From contig CM048745.1 of the NCBI GenBank assembly GCA_026315105.1, positions 152,045,323 through 152,109,322 of the forward strand: a stretch of DNA of 64,000 nucleotides. The letters run 5' to 3'. The translations under genes were made by a program, and so were the position numbers. The notes beneath the pieces are model-generated. The model ran no database searches, was not told the origin of the DNA, and saw nothing but the letters and a program-made list of their open reading frames with translations. Positions 45,517 to 55,984 of this stretch are shown piece after piece (the stretch's first letter is position 1; the number at the start of each line of letters is the position of its first letter). The DNA comes from Locusta migratoria. Lineage: Eukaryota > Arthropoda > Insecta > Orthoptera > Acrididae.

Positions 45517-46562
45517 TTGTATAATGTTTTACTGGATTGTTAAATAATTACAGTTCCTTTCTACCACTTTGAAACATGATACTTAGCTTTTCAACATTAC
45601 GATGTATGGAGGTTCTGCTCGCTGCAACATTATTCTCCTGGGGCGTCGTGGTAGAAATAAATACTCATAGGTACAATTTATCACTTCTTCTTTAATTTGC
45701 AATCAAACTGCTTCTCCACTAAAACATTACAAATTCAAAACATCCACAATGCAACAGACTGACATAGCTTCCAGAGCACTTGACAAACGCCAAAACTCGA
45801 ACTCCCCTCTGCAAGGCAGTGAGGCAAATATATAACTCCGGCAATAATAACCTTACATTATGCATTGTTAATCACAACTGAATATAGTAATTTACAATTA
45901 CCAAACACAACAGTAAAACATTTCATGTACACAAAAATAATCACTATATAGAATTAAAACTATACATACAATAATTGTACATGGCACATATATTTTTAAG
46001 ACGAAATCTCTGATCTTTCTGTTGACAACAAAGTGCGATGTTCAATGTCAATTAATTTGTTATCAAGTATGTCATACATGTTCCTAACATATATTGAGCT
46101 ATCAATTATCTTGGCAATTCTCAAAATAAGTTCAAAATCTCATGTCAGTCAATATATACAAAGAATTACAATATTCAAATTTCTACTATTACATTAATTA
46201 ACATAATTAACAGGTCAATACAACTTGTTTATGAGCCTAACATATATACAATACTATTTATTTTGATGTCTCTTTGTTTTACTAAAGTTTTTACAATTTG
46301 TCTGTTTAGTTATTGAAACAATGGCGAAACTATTATTTATAGAACTGTCTGGAAAGCATCTAAACGAATCTCTTAATTAATGAAATCTATCACTTGTTTT
46401 AATCACAGTATCACCAAGACACTGTCCTATACTGATTCCTAGGCTTGCTATTTTGTTTTTAACTAATTTCACACGCAACATGTATCACTATTGAACCACA
46501 GGTCCGATACAGACGGTATCGTACGGTAACATTGATATGAGATAGCCAGCAGTATCATCACA
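45517..46562. mobile_element. 1.05-kb insertion of unknown class, GTTGG flanks
   Basis: Comparison with the 37.8-kb loop shows continuous sequence there (AAGGGTTGGTTAGTGGGCAG), while here it is split by 1,046 bp. The insert runs TTGTATAATG...CATCACA and is flanked by GTTGG (45512-45516 and 46563-46567). It contains AATAAA near 45655 and no open domain. A solo LTR with a 5-bp TSD is the best guess. Confidence 0.5.
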
Positions 46563-46567
46563 GTTGG

Positions 46568-47037
46568 CAGGAGTAAGGGACCAAACAATTAGGTCATCAT
46601 TTTCTTTAGCTCAGAATTGCATATTCAGAAGGAGATAGTGCCAGTAAAGACACAATTCAACTAAGAATATTCCACTAGTAAAAAGGGGAGAAACTAAAAT
46701 GTAATTAAATCATTTATACCAGCAAAACTAAGACCATAATAAAATACAGAATTCTGCAATGTACATCCCCAAAACTCTTGTAAGCTCGATATCCCCCAAT
46801 TCATTAGTTAAAAGCAGGTACTGGTCAACAGATCATACCCCTACAGCAGGAGCCTAAACATGGGAGAAAGGAAAGTGATAAAAACACAGTAAAAAGTGTC
46901 AGCGGGCAACTTGGGGGAGGGTGGGGGGAGTGGAGTGCTCCAAACCCTGTGAGCAGTGGGAAAGAGCCACAAACCCACCCTTCCTGTCCAAGCATCAGAG
47001 ATAAACTCTTATAACTGGAATAATTACCACTTTCATG
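46568..47037. other. Remainder of the loop, then unassigned DNA
   Basis: GGAGTAAGGGACCAAACAAT (46571) matches the 37.8-kb palindrome loop in inverse orientation. The following AT-rich sequence up to the LINE remnant has no recognised domain. Confidence 0.45.
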
Positions 47038-47560
47038 GAGATATCTGAGGAGCCAGTCATCCATCCATGGATCACTGCCAAAACTGGAGGCAATGAGTGC
47101 GAGAGTCCATATTTGGTGTGGAGAGCCAAGAGGAGGGGTCATTCCACTAAGATATGAGCAACAAATTGTAGGGTACCACAATTACTACATGGGCGAGGCT
47201 CATTTACACAGAAGAAATTTCTGATATGGAGATGACAAAGAACAGTGGATTTGCTCCAAGAAGAGCATAAGTAAGTACCCTAAGCTACGATGGTCTCCTT
47301 GTGCAGAGCTTATTTGGGGCAGAACTGTGAAGTTCAAGCCAGGAGTAACTATCAACACCACATGGTGATGGCAGCAAAACCATTCTGGGCTTGAGTAAAC
47401 ATTCAATACCGCACACTGCAATATTTGCTCATTTAACCAAGGAAAAGATATGCACTCAGAAATATTGATAGAAGAGCTTGTTTGTACTGATTTGTTGTCT
47501 CCCTCCACGATAACACTTCCTTCAGACATAACAAATTATGGGGCACCCAATTGATGTAGT
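47038..47560 (-). pseudogene. C-terminal remnant of an RNase H-type LINE, copy 2
   Basis: Minus-strand translation near 47230-47120 gives LHIRNFFCVNEPRPCSNCGT followed by LQFVAHILVECPLL. This is the CxxC...H...C zinc-knuckle region that follows RNase H in I/R1-like LINEs; compare LLTVVHILVDCPLL at 56.5 kb. The flanking sequence is full of stops. It forms the first part of the duplicated block. Confidence 0.5.
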
Positions 47561-47810
47561 TAATGAATATGTAAGCAAATGTGAGGCTAAAGTATTACTG
47601 ACAGAGAGGAGAAGATCCAGAACACATGCAGTCATAATGAAGTGTGCCTCATGTGAATGCTACCAGCCAGCTCAATAAATACTCTGGCTGGCCAGCGCTT
47701 AAGTAATCAGCCATTGCCATTGAGAGTTATCAGACCGATAGTGCTCAATGCTACGATTATCACTCGGAAGTGATATTGATGAATTAGTGTTACAGTAAAT
47801 CTCGAACTTA

Positions 47811-49077
47811 TGAGGGTGGCCCCATAAGTGAACAAGATATGACAGTCATTATTGAAGAATATCTCTGGATTAGCAAGTGTTCGAAGTATGATGCATATGT
47901 TTCAAGTTTGAAGAAGTCACATTGTTTAGTATTTGTTTCGTAGCCATAAATATTGAAAATTGTGAATGAACCTGTGAAAATAAAGGAAATTGGTCATTGT
48001 TATGTGATTTTTAATGCCTCAGGGCAATCTACATTAAAGCTGAGCGAGATTCTACTTTAGGAGAGTCAGCTCCTTCATTTACAACTGTCAAATATTGGGT
48101 AGCTAAGTTTAAATGAGACTGTACTAGCTGCCAAGACAGGCATCACAGTGCTCAACCTAATGAGATGACGACTCCAGAAACAGTGAAAATACCCACGAAG
48201 CAGTACTGGACAATCATCAACAAAGTGGGGGAGCCAGCAGACACAACAAACATTTCAAAAGGTGTAGTACATCGCATATTATCCAAAAATTTGAACATGA
48301 GATAACTTTATGCAAGGTTTGTACCACATTTGCTCACACTTGAGTTAAAACAGTGGCATGAAAATGTTTCAATTTAGTGTTTAGCAAAGTTTTGGAGAAA
48401 CAAAGCTAATTTTTTTGTGCTGTTTCATAAAATATGAAGTAAGATGGGTTTACCACTTCACTCCCTAGACAAAAACAACAATCAAAACAATGAACACAAA
48501 TTGGAGAACTGATTCCAAAGAAGATGAAGATCATTTCATCTGCAGGCAAGGTCACTGCATCAGTGTTTTGGGATGCATGTAGGACCATTTTGATTGACTA
48601 CCTTGAAAAAGGAAAAACTATCAATAGTCAGTATTACACAAACTTATTGCAACATCTGGGTGAAGAAATCAAGCAAAAACAACTGAATTTGTCCAAGAAT
48701 AAAGTATTGTTTCTTCAAGACAATGCATCAGCTCACAAGTCTGTTACTGCAATGGGTAAAATTCAACAATTAAAGTTTGAATTGCTATCTCATGTACCCT
48801 GTTCACCAGATTTAGCCTCCTCAGATTATTTTATGTTCCCAATCTTGAAAAAATGGCTCTATGGTTGAAGATTTTCAAACAATGCAGATGTCATTTTGGC
48901 AGTTAATGGGCATTTTGACGAGTTCGAGAATTCTCACAAAAGAATATCAAAGTTATTTAACTTTGCTGGGAAAAGTGTATAGAGCTGAAAGGAGATTTGT
49001 TGAAAAATAAATACATTTTTTTTTTCAAAATTTTTGTGTTTTCTTTGTTGGGTTAGTTAGTTATGGGACCACCCTCT
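47811..49077 (+). pseudogene. mariner transposon, dead, full-length ends
   Basis: The TIRs are TGAGGGTGGCCCCATAA and, at the right end inverted, AGAGGGTGGTCCCATAA, with TA at both borders (47809-47810 and 49078-49079). The transposase remnant includes APSFTTVKYWVAKFK, HHSAQPNEM and the open frame 48524-48868 with SAGKVTASVFWDACRTILID, VLFLQDNASAHKS and CSPDLASSDYFMFPILKKWL. These cover the second and third catalytic Asp of the mariner D,D34D triad. Several in-frame stops and frameshifts precede and follow, including one directly after WLYG. Confidence 0.9.
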
Positions 49078-49599
49078 TACACTGTACCATACCAGGATGA
49101 CGGTTGACAAGTAGCCATGAGCTGCTGCTCGTGAGTTACAATGCTCATAGTCTACGTCACTGATGACTGACCTGAAGGACAACCAACGATGCCACAGTGC
49201 TTCATACTCTGCTGTTTGCTGTAGGACAGAATGGAACAACACTGTTCCAGCTTGGCACTCCAGCCATCACTCTGAAATGCAGCCTACCTACCTGGTGCGT
49301 CAGGATCAGCACAGGGGCTATCCCAGTTTCACAATCACTGTGCAAGGCAGGACAGTATACAGTGTGAGAAAGTTCCAGTCAACACAATTGTGCTAGTAGT
49401 AATAGCAGCCATGGGAGGAACGTAACTGCAAGTTTTGCTGTTTTAGCTGGCAGCTTTACTAATTCTGCAAATAGTCATTAGCAAAATGGTACAATGCAGA
49501 AGTTTCGAATGCAGTAGTAGCTACAACAGGGGAAACATGTAAACATGAGAATATAAATGTGCAATCTTTAATTCTATGATAAGGACTGTTTACAACTCA

Positions 49600-49760
49600 C
49601 CACAAAGATGTAATGATGAAGTGTGACAGGCACATAAAAAAAAGACACCCACATACAACACAAAATATCGGCCATGGGATTTTTCAGAAAACAGAACATT
49701 CACGCAAACCCACAGGCACGCAACACAGTCACCCAGCCATCATCTTTGGCTGCCACACTC
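49600..49760 (-). mobile_element. Penelope-like terminal fragment, heavily decayed
   Basis: This is a diverged copy of 42230-42385, with TATCGGCCATGGGATTTTTC replacing the hammerhead-like core. It is retained as part of the duplicated block. Confidence 0.4.
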
Positions 49761-49989
49761 GAAATCACACTATGTGGTGTGGATATATGGGAGGGGAGGA
49801 CAGGAAATTTGTATCACAGTGGTGGTGATGAATACAGAACAACCTTATAGAGCATGTATGTATTAGATGGGTGGAACAAGCTGCAGTTTAGGAATGAAGT
49901 GGGGAGGCAGGTGATGGGAGGAAAGCAAAATAAATGTGCATGCACACACACAGCTACACATGCAAGTGAGGAAATTTGTATGGTTGGAT

Positions 49990-50640
49990 AACTGCAAGGG
50001 GGAGGAGTTAGCTGCATCAACAATTGGCTCACTCCACTCACTCGACTCAACTCCAACTTGGCCTCACCATATTCTCCCAAGTCCCTTCCTAAGAACTCAA
50101 ACCTTTCAGCATAAGAAAGGAAAGCCATCCATAACCTCAAAACAAATATTGACATAATTATCCTCGATGCAGATAAAGTTCCATCATTCTAATCATGGAT
50201 TACAGTGACTACCTGGCACAAGGGCTCCGTCAACTCTCTGACTCTTCCACCTACAATTTTTGATGGAATGACCCTGTCCCATAAGTCCATAAGATCTCCT
50301 ATCCCTGTTAAAATCATTCAGCTCTTTCCAGAAGCTCTCTTCTGAATCCATCTCCCTCCTCACCCCAACAGCACCTCATACACCCACCTTCTACATGCTC
50401 CACAAAATCCACAAACAAAATAATCCTGGACGCCGTATTGTGCCTGGTTACTGTGCTACTAACAAAAGAATTTCAGCCCCAGTTGACTAACACATTCAAC
50501 CTATCATCCAAAATCTATCCTCCCATATCAAGATTACAAACCATTCCTTCACTGACCCTCCATTATCTCCACCCCTTTACCTACTGGGTCCCTACTTGTC
50601 ACAGAGGACGCCACCTCTCTATACATCAACATTAGTCCGA
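49990..50640 (+). pseudogene. N-terminal half of a Penelope-like RT frame, decayed
   Basis: With frameshifts, the plus strand reads LKTNIDIIILDADKVPS, then the RT-preceding region with PIPVKIIQLFPEALF and LLHAPQNPQTK. It ends LLVTEDATSLYINIS. That end is the motif A neighbourhood that opens the 53.9-kb frame (LVTIDATSLYTNIPHAQG). It is the upstream part of the same PLE family but is separated from it by other insertions. It carries many stops and encodes nothing now. Confidence 0.65.
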
Positions 50641-50706
50641 GCATTCTGTCATGGTGCAATGTTAAATTTGGAAAAATTATTACCTGAAAACAAAAAATAT
50701 GAGTGT

Positions 50707-51300
50707 GTAGGAGATTAAATTTCAAATAGAGTTTCTATTTTATGAAACTCGAGCCTAGATGACGAAATTTGCCAAAAAAATTCGCTAAGTTCCAAAAAAC
50801 GGTTTTTATTAAATAAATAAAAAAACTATAACTGCGATGGGAAAATGTTAAATTAGAAAGTTTTAGCCCTTAAGATAACCTATAAATTGCTTTTTTGTGT
50901 GAATCGATTTAATTGACACGTTTTGAGTTCTATCGAGAACACACTTAAAATTAAATAAAAACTAGATTCCTCATATCTTGACAGCATCAACAATTACTAA
51001 CTTACTATTTACCACAAGCATTGCAATAAATAAGTGAAAAAGATCTTTTTTTAAAATCAAAAATATTCAGTATTGTTTGAGATACATTGACTTTTTTTTT
51101 TTTTAAAAAAAAAAGAGGCTCCTAGAAAATTGGCTAGAGTTGGTCAAGGGATTGTCCTAGAGTAACGATTCCCCAACTTTTTTCTTCCTGAAGAGTTGTA
51201 ATATCATACTATTAAATAATTTTTTAGATTTTGTCAATTATAAGTATTAAAGAATGACTTTCAAAAACTTGAACTTTTTTGGGTCCATTTTCTTCACCTG
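50707..51300. repeat. Outer inverted-repeat arm, left
   Basis: This is the inverted homologue of 57459-58010. Shared blocks include GTAGGAGATTAAATTTCAAA, TAGAGTTTCTATTTTATGAA, AGAGGCTCCTAGAAAATTGG and AACGATTCCCCAAC. The left arm has about 54 bp (from about 50752) that the right arm lacks. The repeat class is unknown and no coding frame is present. Confidence 0.85.
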
Positions 51301-51400
51301 ACTATTTCTGTGTTATGAAAGGAACTGTTAAAGAACCATGTTGCTGACATTTTTACACAGATTTTAAAGCCAATAATGTTGGTCTGCGACCTTCTGGAGC

Positions 51401-51401
<1 letters not shown>

Positions 51402-51468
<67 letters not shown>
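51402..51468. repeat. (TA)n microsatellite
   Basis: About 32 uninterrupted TA units lie directly before the first PLE foldback. Confidence 0.97.
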
Positions 51469-51470
<2 letters not shown>

Positions 51471-51479
51471 GAAGGAGAC

Positions 51480-52112
51480 CTTCCAGGTAGGAAAATGGTA
51501 TAAAATAAAGATTTTTGACTTACCTAAAGTACAGGCTGGTCGATAGGAACACTAAACACACACAAAAACACACAACCATTCGAGCTTTCGCCACCAGTGG
51601 TGGCTTCTTCGGGAAAAAGAGGGAGGAAGGAGAGGAGAAAGGGAAGGATACGGGTTTTAAGGAAGTGGAAAAGGAGCCATTCCAATCCCAGGAGTGGAAG
51701 GACTTACCTTAGGGGACAAAAAGGAAGGTAAACAAATACACACACACTCACACATATCCACATCCAAACACACTTAGGCAGACATTTGTAGAAACCAAAG
51801 AAGTTGGTTTCTACAAATGTCTACAAATGTCTGCCTAAGTGTGTTTGGATGTGGATATGTGTGAGTGTGTGTGTATTTGTTTACCTTCCTTTTTGTCCCC
51901 TAAGGTAAGTCCTTCCACTCCTGGGATTGGAATGGCTCCTTTTCCACTTCCTTAAGACCCGTATCCTTCCCTTTCTCCTCTCTTTCCTCCCTCTTTTTCC
52001 CGAAGAAGCCACCACTGGTGGCGAAAGCTCGAATGGTTGTGTGTTTTTGTGTGTGTTTAGTGTTCCTATCGACCAGCCTGTACTTTAGGAAAATCTTTAT
52101 TTTATACCATTA
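51480..52112. mobile_element. Head-to-head Penelope-like foldback, ~300-bp arms
   Basis: The left (51480-51800) and right (51810-52112) arms are inverted copies of a PLE 3' region joined at AAAGAAGTTGGTTTCTACAA. Each arm carries the core: CCGAAGA, helix GCCACC/GGTGGC, GAAA (minus at 51586-51612, plus at 52000-52026). The outermost part is AAAATCTTTATTTTATACCA. This subfamily is related to, but distinct from, the 52.1-55.7 kb one. No RT is included. Confidence 0.85.
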
Positions 52113-52564
52113 TATATATATATTCAAATTGATGAAACGAAAATTACAGAGGGAAACTTTCCCGGTGGGATAAGTAAAAATAAAAATAGAAAAGAAATGA
52201 CTTACCAAAAGGACCGGCTCGTTGAGAGAAACAAATAAAATCACACACAAACACACATACAAGCTTTCGCCACCACTGGCAGCTTCTTCAGGAAAAAGAG
52301 GAAAAAAGGGGAGGAAAAGGGAAGGATATGGGTTTTAAGGAAGTGGAAAAGGAGTCATTCCAATCCCAGGAGTGGAAGGACTTACCTTAGGGGAAAAAAA
52401 GGAAGGTAAACAAATACACACACACTCGGACATATCGCAACGCAAACACACCTAGACAGACATTTGTGAAAAGCAAAGAAGTTGGACAGAGATACCAATT
52501 GAGGCAGAGGCTCTGTCCACAGAACCCAGGCAAAGATGCTAAAGATAGTGGGCGGGAATTTGAG

Positions 52565-53941
52565 TTAGCGGAGATTGAGACCAGGTGGGCAACGGGAGGA
52601 AAGAATAAGCTGAAGGGCAAGTTCCCATCTCCGGAGTTCTGAAAGGTTGGTGTCGGTAGGAAGTATCCATATAACCCGGACGGAGTAACACTGTGCCAAG
52701 ATGTGCTGGCCGTGCACCAAGGCATGTTTAGCCACAGGGTGATCCTCATTACCAACAAACACTGTCTGCCTGTGACCGTTCATGCGAATGGACAGTTTGT
52801 TGCTGGTCATTCCCACATAGAACGCTTCACAGTGCAGGCATGTTAGTTGGTAAATCACGTGGGTGCTATCGCAAGTGGCTCTGCCCTTGATCGTGTACAC
52901 CTTCCGGGTTACTGGACTGGAGTAAGTGGTGGTGGAAGGGTGCATAGGGCAGGTTTTACAACGGGGGCGGTTGCATGGGTAGGAGCCAGAGGGTAGGGAA
53001 GGTGGTTTGGGGGTTTCATAGGGATGGACTAGGAGGTTACGAAGGTTAGGTGGGCGGCGGAAAGACACTCTCGGAGGAGTGGGGAGGATGTCATTAAGGA
53101 TGGATCTCATTTCAGGGCAGGATTTAAGGAAGTCGTATCCCTGCTGGAGAGCCACATTCAGAGTCCGCTCCAGTCCCGGAAAGTATCCGGTGACAAAAGG
53201 GGCACTTCTGGGATTCTTTGGTGGAAGGTTCTGGATTTGGAGGAATGAGGAGGTGGCTCTGGTAATTTGCTTCTGAACCAGATCAGGAGGATAGCTGCGG
53301 GATGTGAAGGCTGTTATTAGGTTATTGGTGTACTGGTTCAGGGATTCGGGACTGGAGCAGACTCTTTTGCCACGAAGACCTAAGCTGTAGGGAAGGGAAC
53401 GTTTGATATGGAATGGATGGCAGCTGTCATAATGGAGGTACTGTTGTTTGTTGGTAGGTTTGATGTGGACGGATGTGTGAAGTTGGCCGTTGGACAGATG
53501 GAGGTCGACATCAAGGAAAGTGGCATGGGATTTGGAGTAGGACCAGGTGAATTTGATGGGACCAAAGGAGTTGAGGTTGGAGAGGAAATTCTGGAGTTCT
53601 TCTTCACTGTTGGTCCAGATCATGAAGATGTCGTCAATGAATCTGTACCAAACTTTGAGTTGACAGGCTTGGGTTTCCAGGAAGGCTTCCTCTAAGCGTC
53701 CCATAAATAAGTTTGTGTACGAGGGGGCCATCCTGGTTCCCATGGCTGTTCCCTTTAGTTGTTGGTATGTCCGGCCCTCAAAGGTGAAGAAGTTGTGGGT
53801 TAGGATGAAGCTGGCTAGGGTATTAAGGAAAGAGGTTTTAGGTAGGGAAGTGGGTGGTCGGCGTGAAAGGAAATACTCCATCGCAGCGAGGCCCTGGGCA
53901 TGTGGGATATTTGTGTATAAGGAGGTGGCATCAATGGTTAC
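52565..53941 (-). CDS. Penelope-like RT and GIY-YIG protein, minus copy
   Basis: The open frame, without its true start, begins VTIDATSLYTNIPHAQGLAA (RT motif A). It continues with QLKGTAMGTRMAPSYTNLFM (motif B), WYRFIDDIFMIWTNSEEE (motif C, FIDD) and FLDVDLHLSNGQ. Near the C-terminus are a cysteine-rich patch (CNRPRCKTCPMHP) and a GIY-YIG domain, HVIYQLTCLHCEAFYVGMTS, ending CPPGLNLR. There are no internal stops in about 458 codons. The RT N-terminal fingers are missing, so it is probably inactive by itself. Upstream codons of the longer open frame come from the opposite arm. Confidence 0.88.
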   Translation of the reverse strand, partial: VTIDATSLYTNIPHAQGLAAMEYFLSRRPPTSLPKTSFLNTLASFILTHNFFTFEGRTYQQLKGTAMGTRMAPSYTNLFMGRLEEAFLETQACQLKVWYRFIDDIFMIWTNSEEELQNFLSNLNSFGPIKFTWSYSKSHATFLDVDLHLSNGQLHTSVHIKPTNKQQYLHYDSCHPFHIKRSLPYSLGLRGKRVCSSPESLNQYTNNLITAFTSRSYPPDLVQKQITRATSSFLQIQNLPPKNPRSAPFVTGYFPGLERTLNVALQQGYDFLKSCPEMRSILNDILPTPPRVSFRRPPNLRNLLVHPYETPKPPSLPSGSYPCNRPRCKTCPMHPSTTTYSSPVTRKVYTIKGRATCDSTHVIYQLTCLHCEAFYVGMTSNKLSIRMNGHRQTVFVGNEDHPVAKHALVHGQHILAQCYSVRVIWILPTDTNLSELRRWELALQLILSSRCPPGLNLR

Positions 53942-53943
53942 TT

Positions 53944-55320
53944 GTAACCATTGATGCCACCTCCTTATACACAAATATCCCACATGCCCAGGGCCTCGCT
54001 GCGATGGAGTATTTCCTTTCACGCCGACCACCCACTTCCCTACCTAAAACCTCTTTCCTTAATACCCTAGCCAGCTTCATCCTAACCCACAACTTCTTCA
54101 CCTTTGAGGGCCGGACATACCAACAACTAAAGGGAACAGCCATGAGAACCAGGATGGCCCCCTCGTACGCAAACTTATTTATGGGACGCTTAGAGGAAGC
54201 CTTCCTGGAAACCCAAGCCTGTCAACCCAAAGTTTGTTACAGATTCATTGACGACATCTTCATGATCTGGACCAACAGTGAAGAAGAACTCCAGAATTTC
54301 CTCTCCAACCTCAACTCCTTTGGTCCCATCAAATTCACCTGGTCCTACTCCAAATCCCATGCCACTTTCCTTGATGTCGACCTCCATCTGTCCAACGGCC
54401 AACTTCACACATCCGTCCACATCAAACCTACCAACAAACAACAGTACCTCCATTATGACAGCTGCCATCCATTCCATATCAAACGTTCCCTTCCCTACAG
54501 CTTAGGTCTTCGTGGCAAAAGAGTCTGCTCCAGTCCCGAATCCCTGAACCAGTACACCAATAACCTAATAACAGCCTTCACATCCCGCAGCTATCCTCCT
54601 GATCTGGTTCAGAAGCAAATTACCAGAGCCACCTCCTCATTCCTCCAAATCCAGAACCTTCCACCGAAGAATCCCAGAAGTGCCCCTTTTGTCACCGGAT
54701 ACTTTCCGGGACTGGAGCGGACTCTGAATGTGGCTCTCCAGCAGGGATACGACTTCCTTAAATCCTGCCCTGAAATGAGATCCATCCTTAATGACATCCT
54801 CCCCACTCCTCCGAGAGTGTCTTTCCGCCGCCCACCTAACCTTCGTAACCTCCTAGTCCATCCCTATGAAACCCCCAAACCACCTTCCCTACCCTCTGGC
54901 TCCTACCCATGCAACCGCCCCCGTTGTAAAACCTGCCCTATGCACCCTTCCACCACCACTTACTCCAGTCCAGTAACCCGGAAGGTGTACACGATCAAGG
55001 GCAGAGCCACTTGCGATAGCACCCACGTGATTTACCAACTAACATGCCTGCACTGTGAAGCGTTCTATGTGGGAATGACCAGCAACAAACTGTCCATTCG
55101 CATGAACGGTCACAGGCAGACAGTGTTTGTTGGTAATGAGGATCACCCTGTGGCTAAACATGCCTTGGTGCACGGCCAGCACATCTTGGCACAGTGTTAC
55201 ACCGTCCGGGTTATCTGGATACTTCCTACCGACACCAACCTTTCAGAACTCCGGAGATGGGAACTTGCCCTTCAGCTTATTCTTTCCTCCCGTTGCCCAC
55301 CTGGTCTCAATCTCCGCTAA
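53944..55320 (+). CDS. Penelope-like RT and GIY-YIG protein, plus copy
   Basis: This is the mirror copy of the minus frame with the same domain order: motif A DATSLYTNIPHAQ, motif B GTAMRTRMAPSYANLF (Gly to Arg and Thr to Ala relative to the partner), motif C YRFIDDIFMIW near 54244, and GIY-YIG near 55027-55080. Other differences are CQPKVC for CQLKVW and QCYTVRV for QCYSVRV. The frame is open for 458 codons to TAA at 55318. Its opening codons at the palindrome centre have no natural start, so expression as drawn is doubtful. Confidence 0.88.
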   Translation, partial: VTIDATSLYTNIPHAQGLAAMEYFLSRRPPTSLPKTSFLNTLASFILTHNFFTFEGRTYQQLKGTAMRTRMAPSYANLFMGRLEEAFLETQACQPKVCYRFIDDIFMIWTNSEEELQNFLSNLNSFGPIKFTWSYSKSHATFLDVDLHLSNGQLHTSVHIKPTNKQQYLHYDSCHPFHIKRSLPYSLGLRGKRVCSSPESLNQYTNNLITAFTSRSYPPDLVQKQITRATSSFLQIQNLPPKNPRSAPFVTGYFPGLERTLNVALQQGYDFLKSCPEMRSILNDILPTPPRVSFRRPPNLRNLLVHPYETPKPPSLPSGSYPCNRPRCKTCPMHPSTTTYSSPVTRKVYTIKGRATCDSTHVIYQLTCLHCEAFYVGMTSNKLSIRMNGHRQTVFVGNEDHPVAKHALVHGQHILAQCYTVRVIWILPTDTNLSELRRWELALQLILSSRCPPGLNLR

Positions 55321-55735
55321 CTCAAATTCCCGCCCACTATCTTTAGCATCTTTGCCTGGGTTCTGTGGACAGAGCCTCTGCCTCAATTGGTATCTCTGTC
55401 CAACTTCTTTGCTTTTCACAAATGTCTGTCTAGGTGTGTTTGCGTTGCGATATGTCCGAGTGTGTGTGTATTTGTTTACCTTCCTTTTTTTCCCCTAAGG
55501 TAAGTCCTTCCACTCCTGGGATTGGAATGACTCCTTTTCCACTTCCTTAAAACCCATATCCTTCCCTTTTCCTCCCCTTTTTTCCTCTTTTTCCTGAAGA
55601 AGCTGCCAGTGGTGGCGAAAGCTTGTATGTGTGTTTGTGTGTGATTTTATTTGTTTCTCTCGACGAGCTGGTCCTTTTGGTAAGTCATTTCTTTTCTATT
55701 TTTATTTTTATTTATATATATATATATATTTCTTT

Positions 55736-55984
55736 ATAAAAATCTAGTGGGCGTAATTTACATTTTACAGTGATGTGCTTCATGGTGAGGGGAAGGGGGG
55801 GGGGTGGAGAGACTGGTGCGTGTTCTCTCTGAGAACACTCTAAATGGCCCACACTTAAAATGTCAAAATTGGTACAGTTATATAACCACAATCAGTTTTC
55901 AAACTGGTCTTTTTAGCAACTTGCCTAAAAAGTCAGTTCCAGCATCTCAATCTAAAAAACGACTGCTCGAAATGAAAGTTGTTG
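55736..55984. other. Short unassigned spacer
   Basis: A G run (about 55795-55803) and no coding motif. The LINE 3' end follows on the minus strand. Confidence 0.4.

Larger units (their letters stand above)
47038..49700. repeat. Duplicated block, copy 2
   Basis: This is the direct-orientation counterpart of 39889-42300. The regions are near-identical on both sides of the mariner, so the mariner was present before duplication. Copy 2 carries a unique 47560-47810 segment and the fuller mariner. Confidence 0.85.
52130..55735. mobile_element. 3.6-kb near-perfect Penelope-like palindrome
   Basis: Two 1.8-kb PLE copies are joined head-to-head at 53941-53943, where GGTAACCATTGATGCC arms meet with almost no spacer. 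Each copy is 5'-truncated at the same codon of the RT and runs through RT, GIY-YIG, 3' non-coding region and terminal core (minus at 52265-52291, plus at 55594-55620). The deduced proteins differ at only a handful of residues. The ends are TTGATGAAACGAAAATTACA-like at the left and TATATATA/TTTATTTT at the right. Confidence 0.93.

Noticed and set aside
53380..53695. Open frames antisense to the PLE coding region (and mirror copies at 54190-54505)
   Set aside because: They are shadows of the RT/GIY-YIG frame on the other strand.
53854..53943. First 30 codons of the 488-codon PLE frame
   Set aside because: They are the antisense of the opposite palindrome arm. The true PLE frame is 5'-truncated at the palindrome centre.
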